This document shows, piece after piece, positions 1 through 8,283 of a stretch of 64,000 bases of DNA. How positions within the stretch are numbered: position 1 is the stretch's first letter; each line of letters opens with the position of its first letter. The notes beneath the pieces are model-generated. The model worked only from the letters and a program-made list of their open reading frames with translations, was not told the origin of the DNA and did no database searches. This DNA is from Azospirillum sp. OGB3 (GTDB taxonomy: Bacteria; Pseudomonadota; Alphaproteobacteria; Azospirillales; Azospirillaceae): NCBI RefSeq assembly GCF_014192915.1, contig NZ_JACHYN010000017.1, positions 1 through 64,000 on the forward strand, given 5' to 3'. A program made the translations under genes and the position numbers.

Positions 1-76
1 CGCCTGGAACACCATCGTCGCGCAGCCCTGGACCATCATGTCCATCGGGCTGCGCGACTGGGCGCATCGGTCATGA
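1..76 (+). pseudogene. 3' end of a probable IS630-family transposase
   Basis: Reading from base 2 in the second forward frame, the translation runs for 24 codons to a TGA at 74-76. It contains AWN, QPW, SIG and RDWA-type blocks that resemble the C-terminal tail of IS630-family transposases as remembered. The stop overlaps the first ATG of the truncated hsdS reading frame. IS630 elements insert at TA, and a TA lies at 91-92, just before hsdS-like residues begin, so the element may end there. Only the last 76 bases are visible, so the family is an inference from a short stretch. Confidence 0.45.
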
Positions 77-1041
77 TCCACGAGTCTTGGTATTACGACA
101 CCCAGAAAGTCTTTTACTCGATGGGTGGTGGACTGAGGCAGTCAATGAAGTTCGCAGACCTCCGCCGCTTGCCGATCCTGCTGCCGTCGACCAGCGAGCA
201 ATCCGCCATTGTCACCTTCCTCGACCGCGAAACCGGCAAAATCGATGCGCTGGTGGCCGAGCAGGAGAAGCTAATAGAGCTGCTGAACGAGAAGCGACAG
301 GCGGTCATCTCTCACGCGGTTACGAAGGGGCTGAACTCGGATGTCCCAATAAAGAACAGCGGGATCGAGTGGCTGGGCAAGTTACCAACTCATTGGAGGC
401 TTACGCGCATCAAGTACATTTGCTCACATGTCGTTGACTGCCTCCACATTACACCGACATACGACGGCGAGCTCGAATACCCCGCCGTTAGAACAGCAGA
501 CGTTGAACGGGGAATACTCCTCCTCAATCAAGTTCGGCTTGTCTCGCGAGAAGTTTACGAGGAGAGAATACAAAGGCTTCGGCCAGTTGCCGGGGATATT
601 TTGTATTCACGCGAAGGTGAGCGCTTTGGCATGGCGGCTCTGGTGCCTGATGGCGTTGATCTCTGCCTCGGCCAAAGGATGATGATGTTCCGCACTGTGA
701 GTAGCACTCATTCCGGTTACGTAATGTGGCTTCTTAACAGTGATGCAGTTTACAAGCAGGTTCTCGAAGAAGTTGGTGGGTCTACGTCGCCGCACGTCAA
801 CATATCTGACATCATTAACTTCTACGTACCCAGCCCTCCACTGGACGAGCAGCGCCAAATTGCCGACCACATTAGCAACGCTACGGCGTCGCTTGATTCG
901 CTCATTTCTGAGGCCCAACGCGCCATCGGCCTCCTCAAAGAGCGTCGCTCGGCCCTGATCTCCGCCGCCGTCACCGGCAAGATCAATGTGCGGGCGCTGG
1001 TCGAAACCGAGCAACCCTCGAAGGTGCTGGAGCTGGCATGA
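73..1041 (+). CDS. hsdS: Type I restriction specificity subunit HsdS, 5'-truncated
   Basis: HsdS directs the type I methylase and restriction complex to a bipartite DNA target. Normal HsdS has two target-recognition domains (TRDs) separated by conserved helices. Here the first TRD is nearly gone: homology-like sequence starts around residue 8, just before YSMGGGLRQS. The first conserved helical region (FLDRETGKIDALV, residues 49-61, to about 87), a complete second TRD (about 95-250) and the second helical region (LDEQRQIADHI onward) remain. At 322 residues it is clearly shorter than the usual 400-450. The upstream reading frame looks like a transposase tail, so an insertion probably removed the 5' half. 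A single-TRD half subunit could still dimerise, as known for some truncated HsdS. It overlaps hsdR by 4 bases (ATGA). No hsdM is visible; it should lie to the left. Confidence 0.8.
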   Translation: MIHESWYYDTQKVFYSMGGGLRQSMKFADLRRLPILLPSTSEQSAIVTFLDRETGKIDALVAEQEKLIELLNEKRQAVISHAVTKGLNSDVPIKNSGIEWLGKLPTHWRLTRIKYICSHVVDCLHITPTYDGELEYPAVRTADVERGILLLNQVRLVSREVYEERIQRLRPVAGDILYSREGERFGMAALVPDGVDLCLGQRMMMFRTVSSTHSGYVMWLLNSDAVYKQVLEEVGGSTSPHVNISDIINFYVPSPPLDEQRQIADHISNATASLDSLISEAQRAIGLLKERRSALISAAVTGKINVRALVETEQPSKVLELA

Positions 1042-4000
1042 CCCTGCACAAGGAAATCGAGTTCGAGAACGACATCTGCGGTCATCTGGCGGCCCACGGC
1101 TGGCTGTACGACCAGAACGACGCGGCGGCCTACGACCGGCAGCGGGCGTTGTTCCCGGCCGATGTCCTGGCCTGGGTGCAGGAGACCCAGCCTGAGGCGT
1201 GGGAAGCCCTGACCAAGAGCCACGGCGGTTCGGCCGGCATGGTTCTGCTCGACCGCATCCGCAAACAGATGGACGACCGCGGCACGCTGGACGTTCTGCG
1301 CACTGGGGTGGAGCTGCTGGGCCTGCGCCAGCGCTTGTCCCTGGCCCAGTTCAAACCCGCCCTGGCGATGAACCCCGAGCTGCAAGCCCGTTACGCCACC
1401 AACCGGCTGCGGGTGGTGCGGCAGGTGCGCTATTCCCAGCACAACGAGAACGCCATCGATCTGGTGCTATTCCTCAACGGCATCCCGATCGCGACAGCGG
1501 AACTGAAGAGCGACTTCACCCAGAGCGTCGAGGACGCCGTCGATCAGTACCGCTTCGACCGCAACCCGCGGCCCAAGGGCCAGGGGGTGGCCGAACCGCT
1601 GCTGGGCTTCCCGCGCGGGGCTCTGGTCCACTTCGCCGTCAGCAACTCCCGCGTCCGCATGACGACGAAGCTGCTGGGCAGCGACACCACCTTCCTGCCC
1701 TTCGACAAGGGCGACGAGGGCGGGGCCGGCAACCCGCCCAACCCCCGCGGGCACCGCACGGCCTACCTGTGGGAGGAGGTTTGGGCGCGCGAGAGCTGGC
1801 TGGAGATCCTGGGCCGCTACGTCGTCGCCAAGCGCGACGGCAAGAAGCGAATCACCGCGATCATCTTCCCGCGCTACCACCAGCTCGACGCCACGCGCCG
1901 GCTGATGAGGGCCGTCCTGGCGGAGGGACCGGGGCAGAAATACCTGATCCAGCACTCGGCTGGGTCGGGCAAGACCAACTCCATCGCGTGGTCTTCTCAC
2001 TTCCTGGCCGACCTGCACGACATCGACCATCAGAAGCTGTTCGACTCGGTGCTGGTGGTCAGCGACCGCACGGTGCTAGACGCCCAGCTCCAGGAAGCGA
2101 TCTTCAGCTTCGAGCGCACCACCGGCGTCGTCGCGACGATCACCGGCGAGAACCAGAGCAAGAGCGGCGAGCTGGCCAAGGCGCTGTCCGGCGGCAAGAA
2201 GATCGTCGTTTGCACCATCCAGACTTTCCCCTTCGCGCTGAAGGCTGTGCGGGAGCTGGCCGCGACGGAGGGCAAGCGCTTCGCCGTCATCGCCGACGAG
2301 GCGCACAGCTCCCAGACCGGCGAGGCGGCGTCCAAGCTGAAGCAGGTGCTGTCGGCCGAGGAGTTGGCGGAGCTGTCGGACGGTGGAGAGATCGGCACGG
2401 AGGATCTTCTGGCCGCGCAGATGGCGGCGCGGGCCAACGACGCCGGCATCACCTACATCGCCTTCACCGCGACGCCCAAAGCAAAGACGATGGAACTGTT
2501 CGGCCGGCGCCCGGACCCGGACAAGCCGGCCGGGAAGGGCAACTTGCCAGCGCCGTTCCACGTCTACTCCATGCGCCAAGCCATCGAGGAGGGCTTCATC
2601 CTCGACGTGCTGAAGAACTACACCCCCTACAAGCTGGCCTTCCGGCTAGCCAGCAACGGCCGCGAGTGGGACGAGACGGAGGTTGAGCGCAGCGAGGCCA
2701 TGAAGGGCATTCTGGGCTGGGTGCGCCTGCACCCCTACAACATCAGCCAGAAGGTCCAGGTGATCGTGGAGCATTTCCGCGAGAACGTCGCGCCGCTCTT
2801 GAACGGGCAGGCCAAGGCCATGGTGGTGGTCGCCAGCCGCAAGGAGGCCGTGCGCTGGCAGCTTGCCATTGAGAAGTACATCAAGGCCCAGGGCTACAAG
2901 ATCGGCGCCTTGGTCGCGTTCTCCGGCGAGGTGAAAGATGAGGAGTCCAGCCCGGATCCCCTCACGGAAACCAGCAGGGTGCTGAACCCCAACCTCAACG
3001 GCCGCGACATCCGCGAGGCGTTCGCAACGTGCGAGTACCAAATCCTGCTGGTGGCGAACAAGTTCCAAACCGGGTTCGACCAGCCCCTGCTCTGCGGCAT
3101 GTACGTCGACAAGCGGCTGGCCGGCATCCAGGCGGTGCAAACGCTGTCGCGCCTGAACCGGGCGCATCCCGGCAAGGACACTACCTACGTCTTGGACTTC
3201 GTGAACGATCCCGAGGAGATCCTGGCGGCGTTCAAAACCTACCACGATACGGCCGAACTGGCCGGCGTCACCGACCCCAACCTCGTCTACGACCTTCGCG
3301 CCAAGCTGGACGACGCCGGCTATTACGACGACCACGAGGTTGACCGGGTGGTGGACGTGGAGATGAACACGAACGCGACCCAGTCCCAGTTGGCCGCCGC
3401 CCTGGAGCCCGTGGCCGACCGGCTGCTGAAGCGCTACAAGATCATGAAGGAAACGGCGGTGGTCGCGCGGGCGACCAATGACTCCCGGACGGAAAAGGAG
3501 GCGCAGGACGAGATCAGCGCCATGGTCCTGTTCAAGCGCAACCTGGGTGCCTTCCTGCGCGTGTATGCCTTCCTGTCGCAGATCTTCGACTACGGCAACA
3601 CGGCCATCGAGAAGCGAGCGATCTTCTACAAGCGCCTGCTGCCCTTGCTGGCGTTTGGCCGGGAGCGCGACGGTGTCGACCTGACCGCGGTGACGCTGAC
3701 CCACCACAGCCTGCGGAACCGGGGCAAGCGCACCCTGCCGCTTGGCGATGGCGACAGCCCCAAGTTGGTGCCGATGTCCGAGCCCGGCAGCGGGGAGGTC
3801 CACGACAAGGAAAAGGCGCGGCTCAGCGAGATCATTGAAAAGGTGAACGGCCTGTTCGATGGCGAGCTGACCGACGATGACAAGCTGATCTACGTGAACA
3901 GCGTGCTCAAAGGGAAGCTGCTGGAGTCTGAGATTCTGATCGAGCAGGCGGCCAACAACACCAAGGAGCAGTTCACCAACTCACCCGACCTCTCGAACGA

Positions 4001-4169
4001 GTTGCTGAACGCGATCATGGACACGCTGGCCGCCCATACCACCATGAGCAAGCAGGCACTCGACTCCGACAAGGTGCGCCATGGGCTGCGCGACATTCTT
4101 TTGGGGCCAGCGCAGCTGTACGAGGCCCTGCGGTCGCGAGGCTTCCAACCAGCGCATGCGCCGATTTAG
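1038..4169 (+). CDS. hsdR: Type I restriction enzyme R subunit (translocase/nuclease)
   Basis: HsdR is the ATP-driven DNA translocase and nuclease of type I restriction. The 1043-residue length is normal. An N-terminal PD-(D/E)xK-type nuclease is seen as the Asp near residue 140 (AIDLVLF) followed by AELKS around 153-157. The helicase core follows: Walker A SAGSGKT near 306-312, DEAH near 418-422, motif III FTATP, and a motif V/VI region with NKFQTGFDQ and QTLSRLNR. The C-terminal part is the helical HsdM/HsdS-binding region. The start overlaps the hsdS stop (ATGA), indicating translational coupling. The frame is intact and all catalytic motifs are present, so this subunit looks functional; the partner specificity subunit is damaged. 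Confidence 0.93.
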   Translation: MTLHKEIEFENDICGHLAAHGWLYDQNDAAAYDRQRALFPADVLAWVQETQPEAWEALTKSHGGSAGMVLLDRIRKQMDDRGTLDVLRTGVELLGLRQRLSLAQFKPALAMNPELQARYATNRLRVVRQVRYSQHNENAIDLVLFLNGIPIATAELKSDFTQSVEDAVDQYRFDRNPRPKGQGVAEPLLGFPRGALVHFAVSNSRVRMTTKLLGSDTTFLPFDKGDEGGAGNPPNPRGHRTAYLWEEVWARESWLEILGRYVVAKRDGKKRITAIIFPRYHQLDATRRLMRAVLAEGPGQKYLIQHSAGSGKTNSIAWSSHFLADLHDIDHQKLFDSVLVVSDRTVLDAQLQEAIFSFERTTGVVATITGENQSKSGELAKALSGGKKIVVCTIQTFPFALKAVRELAATEGKRFAVIADEAHSSQTGEAASKLKQVLSAEELAELSDGGEIGTEDLLAAQMAARANDAGITYIAFTATPKAKTMELFGRRPDPDKPAGKGNLPAPFHVYSMRQAIEEGFILDVLKNYTPYKLAFRLASNGREWDETEVERSEAMKGILGWVRLHPYNISQKVQVIVEHFRENVAPLLNGQAKAMVVVASRKEAVRWQLAIEKYIKAQGYKIGALVAFSGEVKDEESSPDPLTETSRVLNPNLNGRDIREAFATCEYQILLVANKFQTGFDQPLLCGMYVDKRLAGIQAVQTLSRLNRAHPGKDTTYVLDFVNDPEEILAAFKTYHDTAELAGVTDPNLVYDLRAKLDDAGYYDDHEVDRVVDVEMNTNATQSQLAAALEPVADRLLKRYKIMKETAVVARATNDSRTEKEAQDEISAMVLFKRNLGAFLRVYAFLSQIFDYGNTAIEKRAIFYKRLLPLLAFGRERDGVDLTAVTLTHHSLRNRGKRTLPLGDGDSPKLVPMSEPGSGEVHDKEKARLSEIIEKVNGLFDGELTDDDKLIYVNSVLKGKLLESEILIEQAANNTKEQFTNSPDLSNELLNAIMDTLAAHTTMSKQALDSDKVRHGLRDILLGPAQLYEALRSRGFQPAHAPI

Positions 4170-4257
4170 CCACAGAGCAAAACGGCTGGGTGCGGTGGGT
4201 AAGCGCCAAGTCGGAGCAGCGTTCAGTCTCCTCCGCGCCGTGGGCTGCCAGGGGCAG

Positions 4258-5034
4258 TCATGATGTAGGGGCAGTCATGATGGCAGTCAGCGCTTCAGGG
4301 TGGCGGTGAGCGTGCTGGAGGATGGAGGCGATCAGCGCATCAGCCGTGCGCCCGACCGGCGCACCAAGACGCACGGCCAACGCGCGCAGGGCCGCGGCAC
4401 CCTGGGCGCTGGCGATGGCCTGGAGCTGAACGCGCAGTGCGGTCTGGTCGGCCGGCTGGAGGGCCGGGGCGGGCTCATCCTGATCGTCGGTCGATTCCGG
4501 CGCCTCCAAATCGTCGGGGTCGGCCTCCTCCTGGTCGAGCGCGTCCTGGTGGGCGCGGGCCTGCTCCTCGCTCATGATGTTGACGTCGAAGGCTTCCAGC
4601 TCGGCGTGCTCGTCGTCAAGGAAGCCGAGGCGGCTCAGCACGTCGAGGGAACCGGCGACCGCGGCGGCGGCGGCCTTCAACGCGCTGGCGCCGAGGTGCG
4701 ACGACTCGCCCCGCGAGAGCTTCTCGGCTTCGATCAGCACACCCAAGGCCGCATTGCCGGCGGTAATCCGGGCGTGCTGGGCGAGGGCTTCGATCTGCTC
4801 CTCATAGGGAATCGTCACCGGGGTCGCTGGGAGCGTCATGGGTGCGTTCTGCGGGGGGGCGGGTGCCAAGGTGGCCGGCGAGGCTTCCGACGCACCACGG
4901 CGAATCCCGCGGCGGCGCAACGCGGCGGAAACGGCTTGCTTCGAGATGCCCGCGACCGCGGCGAGGTCGTCGAGCGTCAGCCGGCCAGCGGCGTAGCCGT
5001 CGAGCTGCTGCTGGTCGAGGTCGCGGAACGCCAC
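4258..5034 (-). CDS. Unknown island protein with N-terminal helix-turn-helix
   Basis: This is a 258-residue protein starting at GTG 5034, with an AGGAG sequence about ten bases upstream that overlaps the end of the preceding gene. Residues about 10-40 (LDGYAAGRLTLDDLAAVAGISKQAVSAAL) read as a helix-turn-helix of the resolvase/terminase-small-subunit kind. The middle is alanine-rich and helical. A stretch at about 165-200 is very acidic (EEADPDDLEAPESTDDQDE). The acidic linker followed by a helical C-terminal domain resembles neither a known regulator nor a known structural protein that I can name. It is the last gene of a coupled four- or five-gene operon behind the initiator-like gene, so a role in element replication, partition or maintenance is possible but unproven. 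Confidence 0.6.
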   Translation of the reverse strand: MAFRDLDQQQLDGYAAGRLTLDDLAAVAGISKQAVSAALRRRGIRRGASEASPATLAPAPPQNAPMTLPATPVTIPYEEQIEALAQHARITAGNAALGVLIEAEKLSRGESSHLGASALKAAAAAVAGSLDVLSRLGFLDDEHAELEAFDVNIMSEEQARAHQDALDQEEADPDDLEAPESTDDQDEPAPALQPADQTALRVQLQAIASAQGAAALRALAVRLGAPVGRTADALIASILQHAHRHPEALTAIMTAPTS

Positions 5035-5046
5035 GTCCAGGCGCTC

Positions 5047-5280
5047 CTACTTGCGCTGGGCGCGCTGGAGGGCGAGCGCGATGCGGTCCACTCCGCGCAA
5101 GCCGTCGCGCTTCTGGCGCTCCTGTGCGGCGGCAATGATGCCGGCGCGATCGCGGGCGCGCAGTTCGCCGAGGGTGTCGATCTCCTGGTCGGTGAGCGTG
5201 TCGTCGCCCCCGGCCAGCGCGCGGTCGAGCTTGGCCTTGAGGGCGTCGAGCTGGTCCTGGTCGGCTTTCGAGAGCGTCAT
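5047..5280 (-). CDS. Small unknown island protein
   Basis: This 77-residue, charged and predicted largely helical protein begins MTLSKADQDQL and ends in a basic tail. The frame is open further upstream, but the ATG at 5280 is the likely start because it overlaps the TAA stop of the preceding gene (TAATG), the arrangement seen throughout this operon. Repeated Asp/Glu-Leu pairs suggest a helical bundle or short coiled coil. I recognise no family. The downstream gene begins 13 bases after its stop, with its ribosome-binding site inside the junction. Confidence 0.5.
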   Translation of the reverse strand: MTLSKADQDQLDALKAKLDRALAGGDDTLTDQEIDTLGELRARDRAGIIAAAQERQKRDGLRGVDRIALALQRAQRK

Positions 5281-5660
5281 TATCCCCACTCCTGCATCCG
5301 GGTCTTGAGGCTGGCCGTCAGCTCGGTCATGGCGCGGTCCATCTCCGGGTACGGCTCGGGGCGGGGCAGGAGGCGTGCGAGCTGGTCGGCGGCTTCCTGT
5401 TCGATCAGGCGCTTCATGCGGCTCCATTCGAGCGCCGAGAGCTTCTTGCCCATGTCGCGCTCGTAGGCGGCCTTGAGCTTGTCGTCCTGGGCGTCGGCGC
5501 CACCGCCGGGAATGATCCCGGCGGATGCGACGATGTTGTGAACCTGCTGCCTGCTGCGCCCGATGATGAATGCGATGAACTGAACGTTGATGAAGGCGCA
5601 GTCCGCTCGGATGAACCGGGCCACCGCGCGCTGGCCGGGCGTCAGATAACGCTCGGTCAT
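5280..5660 (-). CDS. Unknown island protein, possibly DNA-binding
   Basis: This is a 126-residue protein starting with ATG at 5660, which overlaps the TGA of the gene before it (ATGA). Residues 10-50 (QRAVARFIRADCAF, then IGRSRQQVHNIVASAG) look like a helix-turn-helix with a recognition helix at about 35-46. The C-terminal two thirds are helical and charged. Four-base overlaps on one side and a one-base overlap on the other mark it as a member of a tightly coupled operon. No named family is recognised. A small phage-type regulator or terminase-small-like DNA-binding protein is conceivable, but nothing specific shows it. Confidence 0.5.
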   Translation of the reverse strand: MTERYLTPGQRAVARFIRADCAFINVQFIAFIIGRSRQQVHNIVASAGIIPGGGADAQDDKLKAAYERDMGKKLSALEWSRMKRLIEQEAADQLARLLPRPEPYPEMDRAMTELTASLKTRMQEWG

Positions 5661-6373
5661 TGGGCCAGCGCCTTCAACTTCAGGCCGGCGGCCTGCATAC
5701 GGGCCAGGGCCGCGGCGGCCTCGGCCTCGGCCTCGATGAACTCCTGAATCACCGGCAAGGCGCGCGACAGGTCGCGCTGGAGCTTCATCGAAGCGAGGCG
5801 CGCGAGGGTTTCGGGCGCGTCCAGCCGGACGAGCGCGCCCTGGAGGTCGGCGAGCGCCTTCTCGACCGCTGCGCGGGCCTTGCCGATGGTGGCGAGCGCC
5901 TTCTCGTAGGCGTCGAGCGCAGCCAGGATCGGGATGCGGTCCAGCCCCTCGCAGCGGTCGATCCACCTGGAGAGCGCGTCGGCGTTCTTCAGCGCGGTCG
6001 AGGCCGGCGGCTGCTCGGCGGCCAGCGCGGCGGCCTGCTGCGCGTAGGCTTCGATCACGGCGCGGTCGTTCGCCAGATCGACAGGGCACTCGGCGAGCTT
6101 CACCGCGTCGGCGACGAGCGCCTTCAGGTCGGCGGCGCGCTGGCGGTAGCCGTTGCCGAACGCGGTCAGCTCGGCGACGGCCTCGCTCACCAGGCCGGCG
6201 AGTTGGTCGGCGGCCTCGGTCGCCGTCAGTGCCTCGCAGCCGACGCGGATGTTCCACGTCGCGATCTGCGACGACGGCACGGGCTGAAGACTGAGGCCGG
6301 CAACGAACGGCACGCCCTCGAAGAAGTGATGGCTGCTCACCGTGCCGATGATCGGCGACTTGGCGAAGTTCAT
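5657..6373 (-). CDS. Unknown helical island protein
   Basis: This protein has 238 residues when started at the ATG at 6373, which has GGAGCGG a suitable distance upstream. The frame stays open to 6433. The first 50 residues contain a short beta-like segment (SPIIGTVSSHHFFEGVPFVAG). The rest is alanine-rich and strongly helical with heptad-like spacing, suggesting a long coiled coil (about 60-238). No catalytic signature is seen. The gene follows the initiator-like gene after a 137-base AT-rich gap, which probably holds its promoter, and its stop overlaps the next start. It leads the coupled run down to 4258. Confidence 0.5.
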   Translation of the reverse strand: MNFAKSPIIGTVSSHHFFEGVPFVAGLSLQPVPSSQIATWNIRVGCEALTATEAADQLAGLVSEAVAELTAFGNGYRQRAADLKALVADAVKLAECPVDLANDRAVIEAYAQQAAALAAEQPPASTALKNADALSRWIDRCEGLDRIPILAALDAYEKALATIGKARAAVEKALADLQGALVRLDAPETLARLASMKLQRDLSRALPVIQEFIEAEAEAAAALARMQAAGLKLKALAQ

Positions 6374-6510
6374 GATCCGCTCCAGGGTGGTGTTCCTGGA
6401 GCGGATGTTAGGCGGCGACTTGTCGAAAGTCAAATCGACGGCTGAAATCGTGCTATCAAAACTGAGAACTAGCTAGCATTAATTCGGAACACGATAATTA
6501 ATCGCGGATC
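6374..6510. promoter_or_regulatory. AT-rich intergenic region, probable promoter
   Basis: This 137-base gap is strikingly AT-rich compared with its surroundings. It contains an interrupted repeat of ATTAAT/GATAATTAATC (about 6478-6505) and a CTAGCTAG box near 6469-6477. On the minus strand it lies directly upstream of the 5657-6373 gene. No confident -35/-10 pair was picked; the assignment rests on composition and position. Confidence 0.3.
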
Positions 6511-7662
6511 TTATTTCTTGCATTTCCTTGTTTTTATTTTGCCGTTCAACAAGAGCTGCTGCGCCTTCGTTACGAAGGGCTTGATCGCCTCGGCGTTGGC
6601 GTCCGTCGGCTCGACGCCGAACTGGTACTGCTCGTTCAGCAGGGTGATGATCTTCTTGCACTCGGCCGGCTTCCAGCCGTCGCCGGGGCGGGTGACGAGC
6701 GGCTTGGTGAGGTCGCCGCCGGTCCAGGCGCGGATCGCGTCGGCGATGATCTGGACGTGCTTGTCGGTGTAGAGCGGCGCCGGCGGTTCGGCCTCGTGGG
6801 CGGGCGCCGGCTGCTCGACCTGGGGCGCGGCCTCCTGGTCGATGACTCCCGCCGGCCCGGCGGGAGTTTCGGGCAGGCCGGGCGGCAGGCAGACGGAAGC
6901 CGGGTGCGGCGCAGCCGCACCCACGGTCGGGCCGGCGGGGTGCTCCTCGCCCTTCGGGCCGGAGGATTCCCCACTCCCTTCCTCCGGTCCCGAAATCTCG
7001 GGTGCCGCCAGGGAGCGCAGCGACCCGGCGGCACTCAACTTATGAGTCTTATTTCCTGAAGCTTCATCATTCCCTTCAATCTTCCCTTCTACGTTACCTT
7101 CTCCGTTACGCGGCACTATGTGCAGGGGTGGGTGAACTATGTGCAGAGGGGGGTGAACTATATTCAGGGGGGTCTGCACAGTGTGCAGGGGGGTGGCGGA
7201 GGGCTGGCGCTTCAGCAGCTCGGGCTTCAGCTTGGAGATGTTCAGTTCTCCCGGCTCCTCACTGTCGAACTGCACGCACCACTCCGGGAAGGTCAGCCGG
7301 TAGAGGTTCGACAGGGTATGAATGCCCTTCCCCCGGCCAGCCTTTATGATGAGGCCGACGGAGACGAGCCACCTGATGGCCTTGCGGACCATCGTGTCCG
7401 AAATGCATGCCCCCCTGCTCAGCGACGCGACGCTGGGGTAACAGGTGCCCTTGTCGGTGCTGTAGTAGCGCACCAACCGGGCCGCGACGGCGACAACCGC
7501 GCCGGATGCAGGGGAATGGCCGGTCCTCTCGGCGCACGGGATGCAGTCGAGCCACAGCCACAACTGAGGCCAGTTGATCGGCTGGACGACCTTCCAGCCC
7601 TCAGATGAGCTAATATCGCTCTCGTTAATCGAGAGAGGTTTTGAAACTTCAAAAGCACTCAT
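6511..7662 (-). CDS. Winged-helix replication-initiator-like protein
   Basis: This protein has 383 residues when started at ATG 7662, with GGAG upstream. The N-terminal half reads as a helix-turn-helix/winged-helix domain of phage and plasmid initiators: CYPSVASLSRGACISDTMVRKAIRWLVSVGLI at about 75-110 is the recognition unit, followed by LYRLTFPEW. Next come four copies of a seven-residue repeat (HPPLHIV-like, about 155-182), then a low-complexity Pro/Ala-rich linker, and a C-terminal domain (about 300-370) like the DNA-binding tail of phage O-type proteins. Phage initiators such as lambda O carry their origin inside the gene, and the heptapeptide repeats here are the translation of 21-bp DNA repeats. 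That supports an initiator, but a transcription regulator cannot be excluded. Confidence 0.6.
   Translation of the reverse strand: MSAFEVSKPLSINESDISSSEGWKVVQPINWPQLWLWLDCIPCAERTGHSPASGAVVAVAARLVRYYSTDKGTCYPSVASLSRGACISDTMVRKAIRWLVSVGLIIKAGRGKGIHTLSNLYRLTFPEWCVQFDSEEPGELNISKLKPELLKRQPSATPLHTVQTPLNIVHPPLHIVHPPLHIVPRNGEGNVEGKIEGNDEASGNKTHKLSAAGSLRSLAAPEISGPEEGSGESSGPKGEEHPAGPTVGAAAPHPASVCLPPGLPETPAGPAGVIDQEAAPQVEQPAPAHEAEPPAPLYTDKHVQIIADAIRAWTGGDLTKPLVTRPGDGWKPAECKKIITLLNEQYQFGVEPTDANAEAIKPFVTKAQQLLLNGKIKTRKCKK
7117..7200. repeat. Four 21-bp tandem repeats (putative iterons) inside the initiator gene
   Basis: Units are 7117-7137, 7138-7158, 7159-7179 and 7180-7200. The first two are nearly identical (TATGTGCAGRGGKGGGTGAAC form); the third and fourth diverge at both ends but keep the TGCAGGGGGGT-like core. 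The period equals two helical turns and seven codons. An AT-richer stretch lies immediately to the left (about 7035-7110), as expected for an unwinding region. Iterons inside an initiator gene are known in lambda-type origins. Function here is inferred from layout only. Confidence 0.5.
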
Positions 7663-8127
7663 AGCCTTGCACTCCAGGTTAGATGGAGCGCAGGGAGCCA
7701 TTGCGCGACAACAAGCCGGGCGATATACTCGCCTCAATCATCATCAATCGGTGATGTCGCAGCGTCTGGACCGCTGCGCGGACGATGGCGGCCCGGCAAG
7801 GCCGCCATTTCCATTTGCACCCTATCGCATTTGAGCCGAATCCGGCAAGCGCCCGGTGCGACGCCCGCACCCGCACCCGCGGCCAGTGCGGCCTGGCGCG
7901 TTGACCGATTCCGGCGCTGCACAATGAGACGAAGGGAACCGCCCGCGGCAGGGTCCGCTTTTTTTCTTGGTCCTGTTCGTCAGGCCGAAGACTAAGTAAG
8001 TGCTCGCTTCAATAAGTAAGCGCTTAGTCAACTAAAAAGAGCGCAATTGCGTTAAGTTTCCCTTGATGAGATTGGATCGAAAGAAGTACCTCTTTGGCGC
8101 AAAATTGCGACGAGGAGTCCTATAACC
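7663..8127. other. 465-base region without a gene
   Basis: This lies between the initiator-like gene (leftward) and a small forward gene. Both strands were read; the short open frames have no homology-like content or ribosome-binding sites. It should contain the divergent promoters. A T-run at 7960-7967 follows a GC-rich segment, and a pair of 12-base direct repeats lies at 7993-8024. Nothing else was recognised. Confidence 0.5.
7993..8024. promoter_or_regulatory. Paired direct repeat, candidate operator
   Basis: TAAGTAAGTGCT (7993-8004) recurs as TAAGTAAGCGCT (8013-8024) with one mismatch. The repeats start exactly 20 bases apart, about two helical turns. The flanks also carry ACTAAG and CTTAGT, giving partial dyad symmetry. 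It sits about 100 bases upstream of the small gene at 8128, so a repressor or initiator protein of the island could bind here. No binding protein can be assigned from the sequence. Confidence 0.4.
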
Positions 8128-8283
8128 ATGGCCGAATACATGATCCGGGTGCGTGACGAGAGCCTTGATGATCTGAGCCTTGCCGAGCGCGTCGAGTTCT
8201 TCACGCTGCGGCTCCAGGAGGGCGTGCAGTCGATGGCCGGCGCGGAGCTGGTCGCCGTTGATGGCGTGGCCGTCGAGGGTTGA
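8128..8283 (+). CDS. Small unknown protein (51 residues)
   Basis: The ATG at 8128 is preceded by a good GAGGAG ribosome-binding site ten bases upstream, and the frame runs 51 codons to TGA at 8281-8283. The protein begins MAEYMIRVRDE and contains LSLAERVEFFTLRLQE, an amphipathic helix rich in Leu and Glu. The codon third positions are strongly GC, like neighbouring real genes. No family is recognised. Its placement between the initiator region and the resolvase suggests a small accessory or regulatory protein of the island. Confidence 0.45.
   Translation: MAEYMIRVRDESLDDLSLAERVEFFTLRLQEGVQSMAGAELVAVDGVAVEG

Noticed and set aside
4300-5466. Long open frame on the plus strand opposite the island operon
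   Set aside because: It lies over well-supported minus-strand genes with start/stop coupling; its translation is low-complexity and typical of antisense frames in GC-rich DNA.
7117-7200. CRISPR-like repeat array
   Set aside because: Repeats are contiguous with no spacers and are translated in frame as a seven-residue repeat.
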